This document shows, in pieces, positions 1 through 4,970 of a stretch of DNA of 5,716 nt. Below the pieces are notes generated by a model. The model was not told the origin of the DNA, searched no databases, and saw only the letters and a program-made list of their open reading frames with translations. The translations under genes and the position numbers were made by a program. Numbering within the stretch: the stretch's first letter is position 1; every line of letters begins with the position of its first letter. The stretch is taken from positions 1 to 5,716 of the forward strand of contig JAHFUF010000368.1 of assembly GCA_023265235.1 (NCBI GenBank), written 5' to 3'. This DNA is from Blastocatellia bacterium. Lineage in GTDB: Bacteria; Acidobacteriota; Blastocatellia; Chloracidobacteriales; JADJPF01.

Positions 1-9
1 CTCCCTTGG

Positions 10-39
10 CAGCAGGAGGGGTTCAAGCCCCTTCTGCTG
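10..39. repeat. GC-rich inverted repeat (hairpin 1 of the left-edge island)
   Basis: Bases 10-21 (CAGCAGGAGGGG) pair with 28-39 (CCCCTTCTGCTG) as a 12-bp stem with one G.T wobble and a six-base loop (TTCAAG). It sits beside a second, larger hairpin and is much richer in G+C than the genes around it. No T-run follows on either strand, so an intrinsic terminator is not supported. It could be part of a dispersed palindromic repeat, a structured RNA, or a 3' mRNA-stabilising element. The left part of the element may lie outside the window. Confidence 0.6.
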
Positions 40-41
40 GA

Positions 42-104
42 GACAAAGGCAGTGTGGCTACCTGCTCGCTCGTAAGAGCGAAGGGGTAGCCACGCGCCTT
101 TGTC
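42..104. repeat. long nested stem-loop (hairpin 2 of the left-edge island)
   Basis: Three stacked perfect stems enclose each other. Bases 42-50 (GACAAAGGC) pair with 96-104, 54-62 (GTGGCTACC) pair with 85-93, and 66-71 pair with 76-81. The stems are separated by small internal loops and capped by GTAA (72-75), a GNRA-type tetraloop if transcribed rightward. That is 24 paired positions in 63 bases, all Watson-Crick. It lies 20 bases past the stop codon of the 293-residue gene. Possible identities are a REP/MITE-like palindromic element, a structured RNA, or an mRNA 3'-end structure for the leftward operon. I do not recognise a named family. Confidence 0.65.
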
Positions 105-121
105 AAGCTCCGCGTTTGACA
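101..121. repeat. TGTCAA/TTGACA inverted repeat overlapping hairpin 2
   Basis: TGTCAA at 101-106 is complementary to TTGACA at 116-121, with a nine-base loop. Its left arm shares TGTC (101-104) with the outer stem of the 42-104 hairpin, so the two pairings exclude each other. It ends two bases before the stop codon of the leftward 293-residue gene. It may mark the edge of the island or offer an alternative fold; no T-tract makes it a terminator. Confidence 0.35.
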
Positions 122-123
122 CA

Positions 124-1005
124 TTAAAGAAACCCTAAATTAGGAGTTTCTGTTTTATTTTTTGTAATGATTTTTTGTCGTTTCTTAATAATTTTTTGTA
201 GCTGCAAAACAACATTATCTATACTATTAAGCAATACTTCTTGCTCTGATTTTTCTAGCTCTTCAAAATTAATAGAATTAATTATTTCTATCATTGAATA
301 AAGTTGCTCGCTAAAAAATGAGTTTGTATTGATAGAAACTTCTCTATCAATTGATAAGCTAGGGTTTTCTTCAACAATTGAAGCAGAGGTTTTAATAGGG
401 TTTTCTATAGGGTTTTCTATAGAGCCAGTTTTACCTAGTTTGATATCTACTTCGTAACGTAAGCGTTGAATTATCCATTTTTCCTTACGACACTCAAGAA
501 AAAGGTTTGTTCTAACCATAGAGGCTTGGTCTAGACTAACTGCTAGGTTTTCTGCACTTAGACGTTTTAGTTGTAAGGCTTCAAAAAGCGTAATTTCTCC
601 TACTTCTAACCATTCTTTTATATCATTTGGACAGCTTAAAATTCTAAGGTAATTATCTGTAAAAGTACGAAAAGAAATTCGACTGTGACTCTCTTTGGCT
701 AAAATCTCAGACATTGTGTTAACTATGGCTAAAAGCAGGCTATTAGGGAGTTTATCACTTTTACTATTTGACTTAGATTTACTCCCTGAGCGCAAATAGT
801 TAGCCCCTCGTTGTAGTATATGTACAAGCATTTCATAATTATTTTTTTCAATATTATCTAGAGAAACATAATTAATTAATTCAGGTTTTATTTTATTAAG
901 AAGTTTTTCTAGTAATTGAATTATTTTTTGAGGAGAAGCAAAACGATCTAATCGACGACTGCGAGGTTGTGCTTTGTAATTTGAGAAAAATGATGGCTCG
1001 CTCAT
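124..1005 (-). CDS. hypothetical protein, 293 aa, last gene of the cytochrome bc operon
   Basis: I do not recognise this protein. It has no signal peptide or membrane span and is mostly helical and charged, so it is probably cytoplasmic. Three parts can be seen: a basic N-terminus (R16, R18, R19, R22) followed by helices; a Ser/Lys low-complexity linker (residues 73-85); and a central helical block (about 88-190). Within that block, the stretch from about 128 to 152 (DIKEWLEVGEITLFEALQLK and following) loosely resembles helix-turn-helix regions of ParB-like proteins, which is inference only. After a 12-bp tandem repeat that encodes ENPI twice (197-204), the C-terminal 230-285 region is helical and lysine-rich. 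The ATG at 1005 is 20 bases after the preceding stop and has no Shine-Dalgarno sequence. Spacing and strand put it in the Rieske/cytochrome b operon, but nothing in the sequence ties it to electron transfer. Confidence 0.8.
   Translation of the reverse strand: MSEPSFFSNYKAQPRSRRLDRFASPQKIIQLLEKLLNKIKPELINYVSLDNIEKNNYEMLVHILQRGANYLRSGSKSKSNSKSDKLPNSLLLAIVNTMSEILAKESHSRISFRTFTDNYLRILSCPNDIKEWLEVGEITLFEALQLKRLSAENLAVSLDQASMVRTNLFLECRKEKWIIQRLRYEVDIKLGKTGSIENPIENPIKTSASIVEENPSLSIDREVSINTNSFFSEQLYSMIEIINSINFEELEKSEQEVLLNSIDNVVLQLQKIIKKRQKIITKNKTETPNLGFL
398..421 (-). repeat. two-copy 12-bp in-frame tandem repeat (ENPI-ENPI)
   Basis: The 12-base unit at 398-409 is repeated exactly at 410-421, adding one in-frame copy of four residues (Glu-Asn-Pro-Ile) to the 293-residue protein at residues 197-204. 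A related ENP occurs at residues 213-215. The repeat lies in a presumed flexible linker between two helical parts, a site where slippage could vary length without breaking the frame. Confidence 0.75.
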
Positions 1006-1025
1006 TCGTGTTTTATTTATAGCAA

Positions 1026-1310
1026 CTATTTTTGTTTTATCTGTCGTTTTATTTCTTCTAATTTACGGTTAGCGTCGGATAATCTTTCCTCGTTATCCTT
1101 TAGGTCTGTGTTTAGTTGATTAGTTGTTTTAGACGTTTCTATATTTTTATTTAGGGTAAAGAATTTCCAAATTAACAGTCCTACTAGGTAGAGAATTGCC
1201 AAGATAAATGCTAGATAAATTATTGTGCTTAATAGTCCAACTATCCATAGCCCAAACCATAAGGCTACAAGTGCTAACAAAATCATAAAAATTACTTTTA
1301 CTACTTTCAA
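1026..1310 (-). CDS. small membrane protein with C-terminal coiled coil, 94 aa
   Basis: This is a small protein of unknown family. Residues 5-25 and 27-49 form two adjacent hydrophobic segments (a helical hairpin). The rest (about 64-93) is a charged heptad-like helix rich in Glu, Lys and Arg, likely a short coiled coil at the membrane surface. The start is TTG at 1310, chosen because AAGGA sits nine bases upstream; the first in-frame ATG (1286) falls inside the first hydrophobic segment and has no such signal. The start is 16 bases after the stop of the cytochrome b/c gene, and the next gene starts 20 bases after this one ends, so it is co-transcribed. A small accessory or assembly subunit of the bc complex is possible from position, but there is no motif to support it. 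Confidence 0.75.
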   Translation of the reverse strand: MKVVKVIFMILLALVALWFGLWIVGLLSTIIYLAFILAILYLVGLLIWKFFTLNKNIETSKTTNQLNTDLKDNEERLSDANRKLEEIKRQIKQK

Positions 1311-1311
1311 A

Positions 1312-1326
1312 GCTTTTATTCCTTAG
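1312..1326 (-). promoter_or_regulatory. ribosome binding site deciding the TTG start of the 94-aa gene
   Basis: Read leftward, the gap after the cytochrome b/c stop codon contains AAGGA about nine bases before TTG at 1310. This is the main evidence for a TTG start rather than the internal ATG at 1286. Confidence 0.6.
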
Positions 1327-2748
1327 CTACTTTAATGAAACTATCCAATCAGCTAGTTGTTGAAGCTCTTGGTCAGATAGGTCATTAAACGTTGGCATAA
1401 TTGGATTAAGGCCATAACTTTTAGGATCTTTAAGAAGTTTAATTATGTCCTCACGACTACGTTTTTCTTTTTGAGATAATTTGTGTAGGGTTGGGCCTAC
1501 TTGACCTTCAGCCTTATCTCCATGACACGCAACACATTTTGTTTGATAAATGCTAGGTGGCGGACTACTTGATTCTACTTCAGGTATAGCAGTTTTGCCG
1601 ATATTTTTAGGAGTAAATTCAGACTTAAGAAAAAGCTTTGCCTCATTAGATTGACGCTCTAGTTGTGCTTTTACGATTGGGTTGCTACGATCTTCCAAAA
1701 TAGCTACTGAACCAATCAATATAGCCCCAAATAGCAAGATAGAGATAGCTAGAGTAGCAAAAGGACGTTTAAGAGGATTACGCTCAGGGCTTTTATCTAA
1801 AAAAGGTAGTAAAAAAACTACAATAAATAATAACCCAGGCAAAACCACTTTTGGAATGAACCCTAAATGTCCAGGAAAATATTTTAATAGCTGAAAAATA
1901 AATAAAAAATACCACTCCGGTCGAGCAATATAATTAGAGTCAGATGGGTTTGCTTCAACTTCTAGATGGGCAGGGGAAATATAACTTAGCGAAGATAAGA
2001 TAATGAATATTAACAAAGCGAAACAGCAGTTTTTGAAAAACTGTTTAGGGTAAAAATCTTCTACATTAGTAGTAGGATTATAACTTCCTGCATGTTTTGC
2101 TCTAAAAATCACGAGTAAATGTAATGCTATAAAAAGAAACAAAATCGCTGGTAAAATGCCTACATGAAAAGTAAAAAAGCGAGATATAGTTAGAGTTGAA
2201 ACACTACTGCCACCCAGTATAATCTCTGATATAGGTGCTCCAATAATAGGGATTGAAGAGATAATGCCAAGTCTTACAGCAGTGCCAAAATAGGCATTAT
2301 TATCCCAAGGCAACAAATAGCCAGAAAAAGCAAATCCTGAAATAATAAATAGTAGTAATATGCCTGTTATCCAAACAATCTCTCTTTTGCTTTTATATGC
2401 TCCCCAAAAAAAAGTCCTTAGAGTATGAAGCACCGTTAAAATTACAATTAAATTAGTTCCATGATAATGAATTCCCCTGATTAAATTACCAAGCAAAACT
2501 TCTTTTTGAATATAAGCCACACTAGTATGTGCAGCATCTGAAGATGGTACATAATAAAGCAGTAGTAAAACCCCTGTAAACATTTGTAGCATTAATGCAA
2601 ATAATAGCCCACTGCCCAATACATAAGCCCAACGAGAGCCACCAGATATAGGTTCTTTAGTTATATTTCCCAAAAGATTTTTAATTGCTGTTCGCTCATC
2701 AATCCATTCAACAATAGTAGTTAGTTTTTCCGCAATTATGAAGCTCAC
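1327..2748 (-). CDS. cytochrome b6 / subunit IV / cytochrome c fusion (Rieske-cytochrome b complex)
   Basis: This is the membrane core of a quinol:cytochrome c oxidoreductase, 473 residues in one chain. Residues 1-220 match cytochrome b6: the heme-b histidine pairs are H94/H108 (helix B) and H195/H210 (helix D). The 14 residues between the helix D pair are the b6 rather than the mitochondrial bc1 spacing. GYLLPWD (143-149) is a conserved quinol-site stretch. Residues about 240-350 match subunit IV: three helices with the Qo-site PEWY at 277-280. Seven helices in all put the C-terminus on the positive side. There, after a Pro-rich linker (396-398), a mono-heme cytochrome c domain follows, with CVACH at 405-409 and a likely Met ligand M451 in NPIMP. 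The cysteine that binds heme c(i) in b6f is replaced by V43 (AYVLGS). The start is GTG at 2748, with GGAGA seven bases before it, 11 bases after the Rieske stop. In Bacillus these parts are split between QcrB and QcrC; here they are one gene. It accepts electrons from quinol and passes them via the Rieske centre to the c heme. Confidence 0.96.
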   Translation of the reverse strand: MSFIIAEKLTTIVEWIDERTAIKNLLGNITKEPISGGSRWAYVLGSGLLFALMLQMFTGVLLLLYYVPSSDAAHTSVAYIQKEVLLGNLIRGIHYHGTNLIVILTVLHTLRTFFWGAYKSKREIVWITGILLLFIISGFAFSGYLLPWDNNAYFGTAVRLGIISSIPIIGAPISEIILGGSSVSTLTISRFFTFHVGILPAILFLFIALHLLVIFRAKHAGSYNPTTNVEDFYPKQFFKNCCFALLIFIILSSLSYISPAHLEVEANPSDSNYIARPEWYFLFIFQLLKYFPGHLGFIPKVVLPGLLFIVVFLLPFLDKSPERNPLKRPFATLAISILLFGAILIGSVAILEDRSNPIVKAQLERQSNEAKLFLKSEFTPKNIGKTAIPEVESSSPPPSIYQTKCVACHGDKAEGQVGPTLHKLSQKEKRSREDIIKLLKDPKSYGLNPIMPTFNDLSDQELQQLADWIVSLK

Positions 2749-2760
2749 AAGAACTTCTCC
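2749..2760 (-). promoter_or_regulatory. ribosome binding site for the GTG start of cytochrome b/c
   Basis: Read leftward, GGAGAAG begins on the last base of the Rieske stop codon (TAG) and lies seven bases before GTG at 2748. The stop and the ribosome site therefore share a base, which suggests tight coupling of the two subunits' translation. It also supports GTG over any downstream ATG. Confidence 0.7.
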
Positions 2761-3287
2761 TAAGTTAATGGGATTTTTTCAGATACACCAATCTTAAAAT
2801 TTTGGTAGTTGACCTCTAAATTACTATTTGTAACTCTATGGTCTAGCCTGTCTAAATTGCGTGGAGTAGGCCCATCAGTTTTTGTTCCATCTGGCGACCA
2901 CTTACTCATATGACATAAGCAAACAAACTGATTAGCCTGTTGATTAACTAGACAACCTTGGTGTGGACAAACAGCAGAAAATACATTTAGTGATTGATTT
3001 TCTTTAACTACCCAAACTACTTGTTCTGTCTGAGAGTTTGCCCAACCTGTTTGTTTATTAATAGTAAAATTATGCTTGCTTATACCGTTAGGAATTTGAT
3101 CTAACGACTTTAGACTATACCACAAGCCATCTTTTTTAGATTTACTACTAAAAAAAGCAGGAAAAACAGCATATATACTACCAGCAGCCCCCATTACTAG
3201 ACCAATTAGGCCGATAAAAATAGCACCTAAAAGACCAATAAAACTACGCCTATTAGCAGAGTCTATTTCAGGATTTGTTGTAGACAT
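2760..3287 (-). CDS. qcrA: Rieske 2Fe-2S protein of the cytochrome bc complex
   Basis: This is the high-potential iron-sulfur subunit that takes one electron from quinol at the Qo site and passes it to cytochrome c. It is 175 residues long, usual for bacterial Rieske proteins. The N-terminus carries RRSFIGLL (R13, R14), a twin-arginine-type signal, followed by a hydrophobic anchor (about 16-46), so the folded cluster domain should be exported by Tat and stay anchored. Cluster motifs are CPHQGC (107-112) and CLCH (123-126). By family rule, C107, H109, C123 and H126 bind iron, and C112 and C125 form the disulfide. GPTPRNL (139-145) is the Pro loop shielding the cluster. CLCHMSKW departs a little from the common CPCHGS. 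It is the first gene of the leftward operon, followed after 11 bases by the cytochrome b/c fusion. The ATG at 3287 has only a weak AGGG upstream. petC would be an equally fair symbol. Confidence 0.96.
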   Translation of the reverse strand: MSTTNPEIDSANRRSFIGLLGAIFIGLIGLVMGAAGSIYAVFPAFFSSKSKKDGLWYSLKSLDQIPNGISKHNFTINKQTGWANSQTEQVVWVVKENQSLNVFSAVCPHQGCLVNQQANQFVCLCHMSKWSPDGTKTDGPTPRNLDRLDHRVTNSNLEVNYQNFKIGVSEKIPLT

Positions 3288-3396
3288 TGATTAGCCCTAT
3301 AGAATGATTAGGATGTGAAGTGTCGCCGCAATTTTATTATTTAGTTTAAGGGTAAGGCAAGAAAGGTTACCTTGTTTTCCCTAATATATTATTTTG

Positions 3397-3425
3397 ATTA
3401 TAGTATGTTATTTATCGTGTGTTGA
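3397..3425 (-). promoter_or_regulatory. candidate promoter of the Rieske/cytochrome b operon
   Basis: On the minus strand, a perfect TATAAT -10 lies at 3402-3397. Seventeen bases upstream is TCAACA (3425-3420), which matches four of six positions of the -35 consensus. Transcription would start near 3390 and give a leader of about 100 bases before the Rieske ATG. The -10 is strong and the -35 weak, so an activator or the AT-rich tract upstream may help. Confidence 0.45.
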
Positions 3426-3432
3426 AATCAAC
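3421..3432. repeat. 12-bp palindrome GTTGAAATCAAC at the operon -35 region
   Basis: GTTGA at 3421-3425 is mirrored by TCAAC at 3428-3432 with AA between. It overlaps the candidate -35 of the leftward promoter by five bases, a position where a dimeric regulator could act. It may also be chance in AT-rich DNA. Confidence 0.3.
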
Positions 3433-3434
3433 TC

Positions 3435-3448
3435 GGAAAAATTTTTCC
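3435..3448. promoter_or_regulatory. perfect palindrome GGAAAAATTTTTCC between divergent promoters (UP element or operator)
   Basis: This 14-bp perfect palindrome has an A5T5 core. It is centred about 52 bases upstream of both predicted transcription starts: near 3390 leftward and near 3494 rightward. That is the usual place for an UP element bound by the RNA polymerase alpha subunit, and strong tRNA promoters often have one. A shared operator is the alternative. Confidence 0.4.
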
Positions 3449-3457
3449 AAACAAAGG

Positions 3458-3487
3458 TTGACATAGAATCAAAGTTTATTGTAGATT
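3458..3487 (+). promoter_or_regulatory. sigma70-type promoter of the tRNA-Gly/tRNA-Cys unit
   Basis: A perfect TTGACA at 3458-3463 is followed after 18 bases by TAGATT (3482-3487). The predicted start near 3494 leaves only about seven bases before the mature tRNA-Gly at 3501. An A/T tract (3437-3446) at about -50 would act as an UP element. Confidence 0.65.
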
Positions 3488-3500
3488 ATGCCCGTCTTAA

Positions 3501-3572
3501 GCGGGAGTAACTCAGCGGTAGAGTGCGACCTTGCCAAGGTCGAAGTCGCGAGTTCAAATCTCGTCTCCCGCT
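3501..3572 (+). tRNA. trnG: tRNA-Gly (GCC)
   Basis: This is a complete 72-base cloverleaf. The acceptor GCGGGAG (3501-3507) pairs with CTCCCGC (3565-3571), and the discriminator is T3572. The D stem is ACTC/GAGT. The anticodon stem CGACC/GGTCG encloses loop TTGCCAA with anticodon GCC at 3533-3535. The T stem GCGAG/CTCGT (one G.T pair) encloses TTCAAAT. CCA is not encoded, so it must be added by the nucleotidyltransferase. It reads GGC and GGT glycine codons. Confidence 0.97.
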
Positions 3573-3601
3573 CTCATCAACAAGTTAACTTGAATTAACT
3601 G

Positions 3602-3639
3602 AAGTGGCGAAGACAGATAAAAAGCTGTTTTCGCCATTT
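3602..3639 (+). other. 15-bp-stem hairpin between the two tRNA genes
   Basis: Bases 3602-3616 pair with 3625-3639, including two G.T wobbles, around an eight-base loop; the core is TGGCGAAGACAG against CTGTTTTCGCCA. The wobbles read as G.U only in the rightward RNA; on the other strand they become A-C mismatches. This points to a rightward transcript. It may guide RNase processing of a Gly-Cys precursor or act as a partial terminator. Only three Ts follow, inside the stem, so a standard intrinsic terminator is unlikely. Confidence 0.55.
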
Positions 3640-3666
3640 AAGTTTGAAGCTTTGACTTTCAGTTAT

Positions 3667-3738
<72 letters not shown>

Positions 3739-4045
3739 TCTTCAATTTATCCAACTAACCTTATCTAATTTGTAATACAAAGAACATTATCTATAAATTC
3801 ATTTATTCTTTATGGATGTTGTAAAATGCCAGCAATTTTGTAATAATTGGCAGCACCTTTCCTAGTTAATTTGCCTACAGCTAAATAATAAAAACCTAGT
3901 GCTAAATATCTAGGTAAGAGTTTTAGGCATAAGTTTAATACTTGGAAGCTATGGCAACTCAGCATATGGAATAACATTTGAGAAGTTTTCAAATTTATTA
4001 TTAATAAAACGTTTAACTTAATGTTATATTTGGGGATACATTGAA
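3739..4045. other. intergenic region without a recognised gene
   Basis: These 307 bases are AT-rich with frequent stops in the rightward frames. A 17-codon rightward frame from ATG at 3812 and a leftward open frame that runs into the next gene show no protein-like features. Only weak symmetry is visible: ACCTAG (3894-3899) against CTAGGT (3910-3915), and TTTGT/ACAAA (3769-3781). No clear terminator follows tRNA-Cys. No convincing promoter for the gene at 4046 was found, although AT-rich -10-like strings occur at 3996-4030. Confidence 0.5.
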
Positions 4046-4693
4046 ATGAGATGTCCAAAATGCGGTAGCGAATTAGACCTGAAATTGATGGAATGTGAAC
4101 GTTGTGGTCTAGCAACTCCCAAAGGCAAGCCAGAAGTTAGTAAAAGTGGTAGGCTTACTGTCCCTACATCTGAAAAACAAACTGAGAAAAAAGCTAAATG
4201 GTTGCCAAGTTTTTTAGCTAAAAGTTCATTAAATAAAATAACAATACCCTCATGGCTAGCAATAGCCTTACTTTTGATTGTTCCTCTATTCGCAGGGGGC
4301 TATTACTTTATGAATGAAGCAGGAGTATGTATAGGCTGTACTCAAGTAGGAGGAACTTATACTACAGAGTTTACTGTGGATGATGAGCAAGTACGGCTAG
4401 ATTTGCTGCTCTATCAATATGGTAGTTCAGTAACAGGACAAGTTCGGTTTGTTCCTCAAACAAATGCTAATGACAAAAATGCTAAAAAGACGCTTTTTGT
4501 TGAAAATATTGATCAAATTACCATTAGAGAGAAAAAGTTTTTTTTCCAAAGCAAAATAAAAAATAATATAACTCGAGTTCAATTTTCTGGGCTTATAGAA
4601 GAAAATAATATTTTTAAAGGTAACTTAGTAGTAACTATCCCAGAGCTAAATTGTAATGGTAGATCTTTTGCGGTTTCTATTAAAAAATTGTAA
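4046..4693 (+). CDS. zinc-ribbon, single-TM protein with extracytoplasmic domain, 215 aa
   Basis: This is an unrecognised membrane protein with three visible parts. The N-terminus is a compact zinc ribbon, CPKC (3-6) and CERC (17-20), with 10 residues between the pairs. A Lys/Ser-rich linker follows to about residue 65. One hydrophobic span (about 68-88) then leads to a 125-residue C-terminal domain outside the cytoplasm. That domain opens with CIGC (95-98) and continues with alternating strands such as GGTYTTEFTVDDEQVRLDLL and SSVTGQVRFV. This suggests a beta-sandwich or lipocalin-like fold; C203 could pair with C95 or C98. The ribbon would lie in the cytoplasm. ATG 4046 has GGGGA nine bases before it and places the first Cys at residue 3, so an upstream start is not needed. 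Similar zinc-ribbon/TM proteins are common hypotheticals near Ser/Thr kinase and phosphatase genes, but no function is assigned. Confidence 0.85.
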   Translation: MRCPKCGSELDLKLMECERCGLATPKGKPEVSKSGRLTVPTSEKQTEKKAKWLPSFLAKSSLNKITIPSWLAIALLLIVPLFAGGYYFMNEAGVCIGCTQVGGTYTTEFTVDDEQVRLDLLLYQYGSSVTGQVRFVPQTNANDKNAKKTLFVENIDQITIREKKFFFQSKIKNNITRVQFSGLIEENNIFKGNLVVTIPELNCNGRSFAVSIKKL

Positions 4694-4970
4694 ATTTTCT
4701 TTGGTTTATAAGTTTTTCTTAAAATTTCTAAGCTGGAAATAAAGTATCAAACCTTAGTAACTATAGATAGCAACCGACCTTGAAATACAAAGTTTACTAT
4801 ACAAAATCAATATTGGAATGTAATAATGTAACTATTAAAGGACAATAATTAACTAGTGGTTTTTGATTAGTCACAGTCTCAAAATAATAACGCTTCAAGT
4901 AATATTCATAGAGTAATAAAAGATTGACTTATTCGTAATTCAAATTTTATAAAGTAAAATAAATAAGTTT
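4694..4970. other. AT-rich intergenic region upstream of the phosphatase gene
   Basis: These 277 bases carry stops in all rightward frames and no RNA gene that I can see. Just after the upstream stop, TAAG/CTTA flanked by AAATTTT and AAAATTT could form a weak A/T hairpin, too weak to call a terminator. The right end holds the phosphatase promoter. Confidence 0.5.
4924..4953 (+). promoter_or_regulatory. sigma70-type promoter of the PP2C phosphatase gene
   Basis: TTGACT (4924-4929) and TATAAA (4948-4953) are separated by 18 bases, each one base from consensus. The predicted start near 4960 gives a leader of only about 10 bases before ATG 4971. No Shine-Dalgarno lies in that leader, so the message may be nearly leaderless. 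Confidence 0.6.

Noticed and set aside
17..41. T-arm-like string (AGGGG, TTCAAGC, CCCTT) followed by CTGCTGG-A, suggesting a tRNA or tmRNA 3' end
   Set aside because: The implied acceptor 5' strand would be CCAGCAG, which is atypical. The upstream CAGCAG pairs directly with CTGCTG as a simple hairpin, and no anticodon arm is visible in the 16 bases before it.
96..121. Intrinsic terminator for the leftward operon
   Set aside because: The hairpins are present but no T-run follows them in the leftward direction, so only a structural or repeat role is supported.
1682..1894. 70-residue rightward open frame
   Set aside because: It lies wholly inside the cytochrome b/c fusion on the opposite strand, whose heme and quinol-site motifs are unambiguous. 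Its Lys/Gly/Asn-rich translation looks like an antisense artefact.
3812..3865. 17-codon rightward frame with two cysteines (starts MDVVKCQQFC)
   Set aside because: It is very short, has no ribosome site, and is expected by chance; it is not a credible zinc-binding peptide gene.
3810..4115. 101-residue leftward open frame
   Set aside because: It overlaps the zinc-ribbon part of the well-supported rightward gene at 4046, has no ribosome site or recognisable domain, and is composed like random AT-rich sequence.
4694..4735. Terminator after the zinc-ribbon gene
   Set aside because: The pairing is only A/T with long loops (AAATTTT/AAAATTT around TAAG/CTTA), so a stable terminator stem is not supported.
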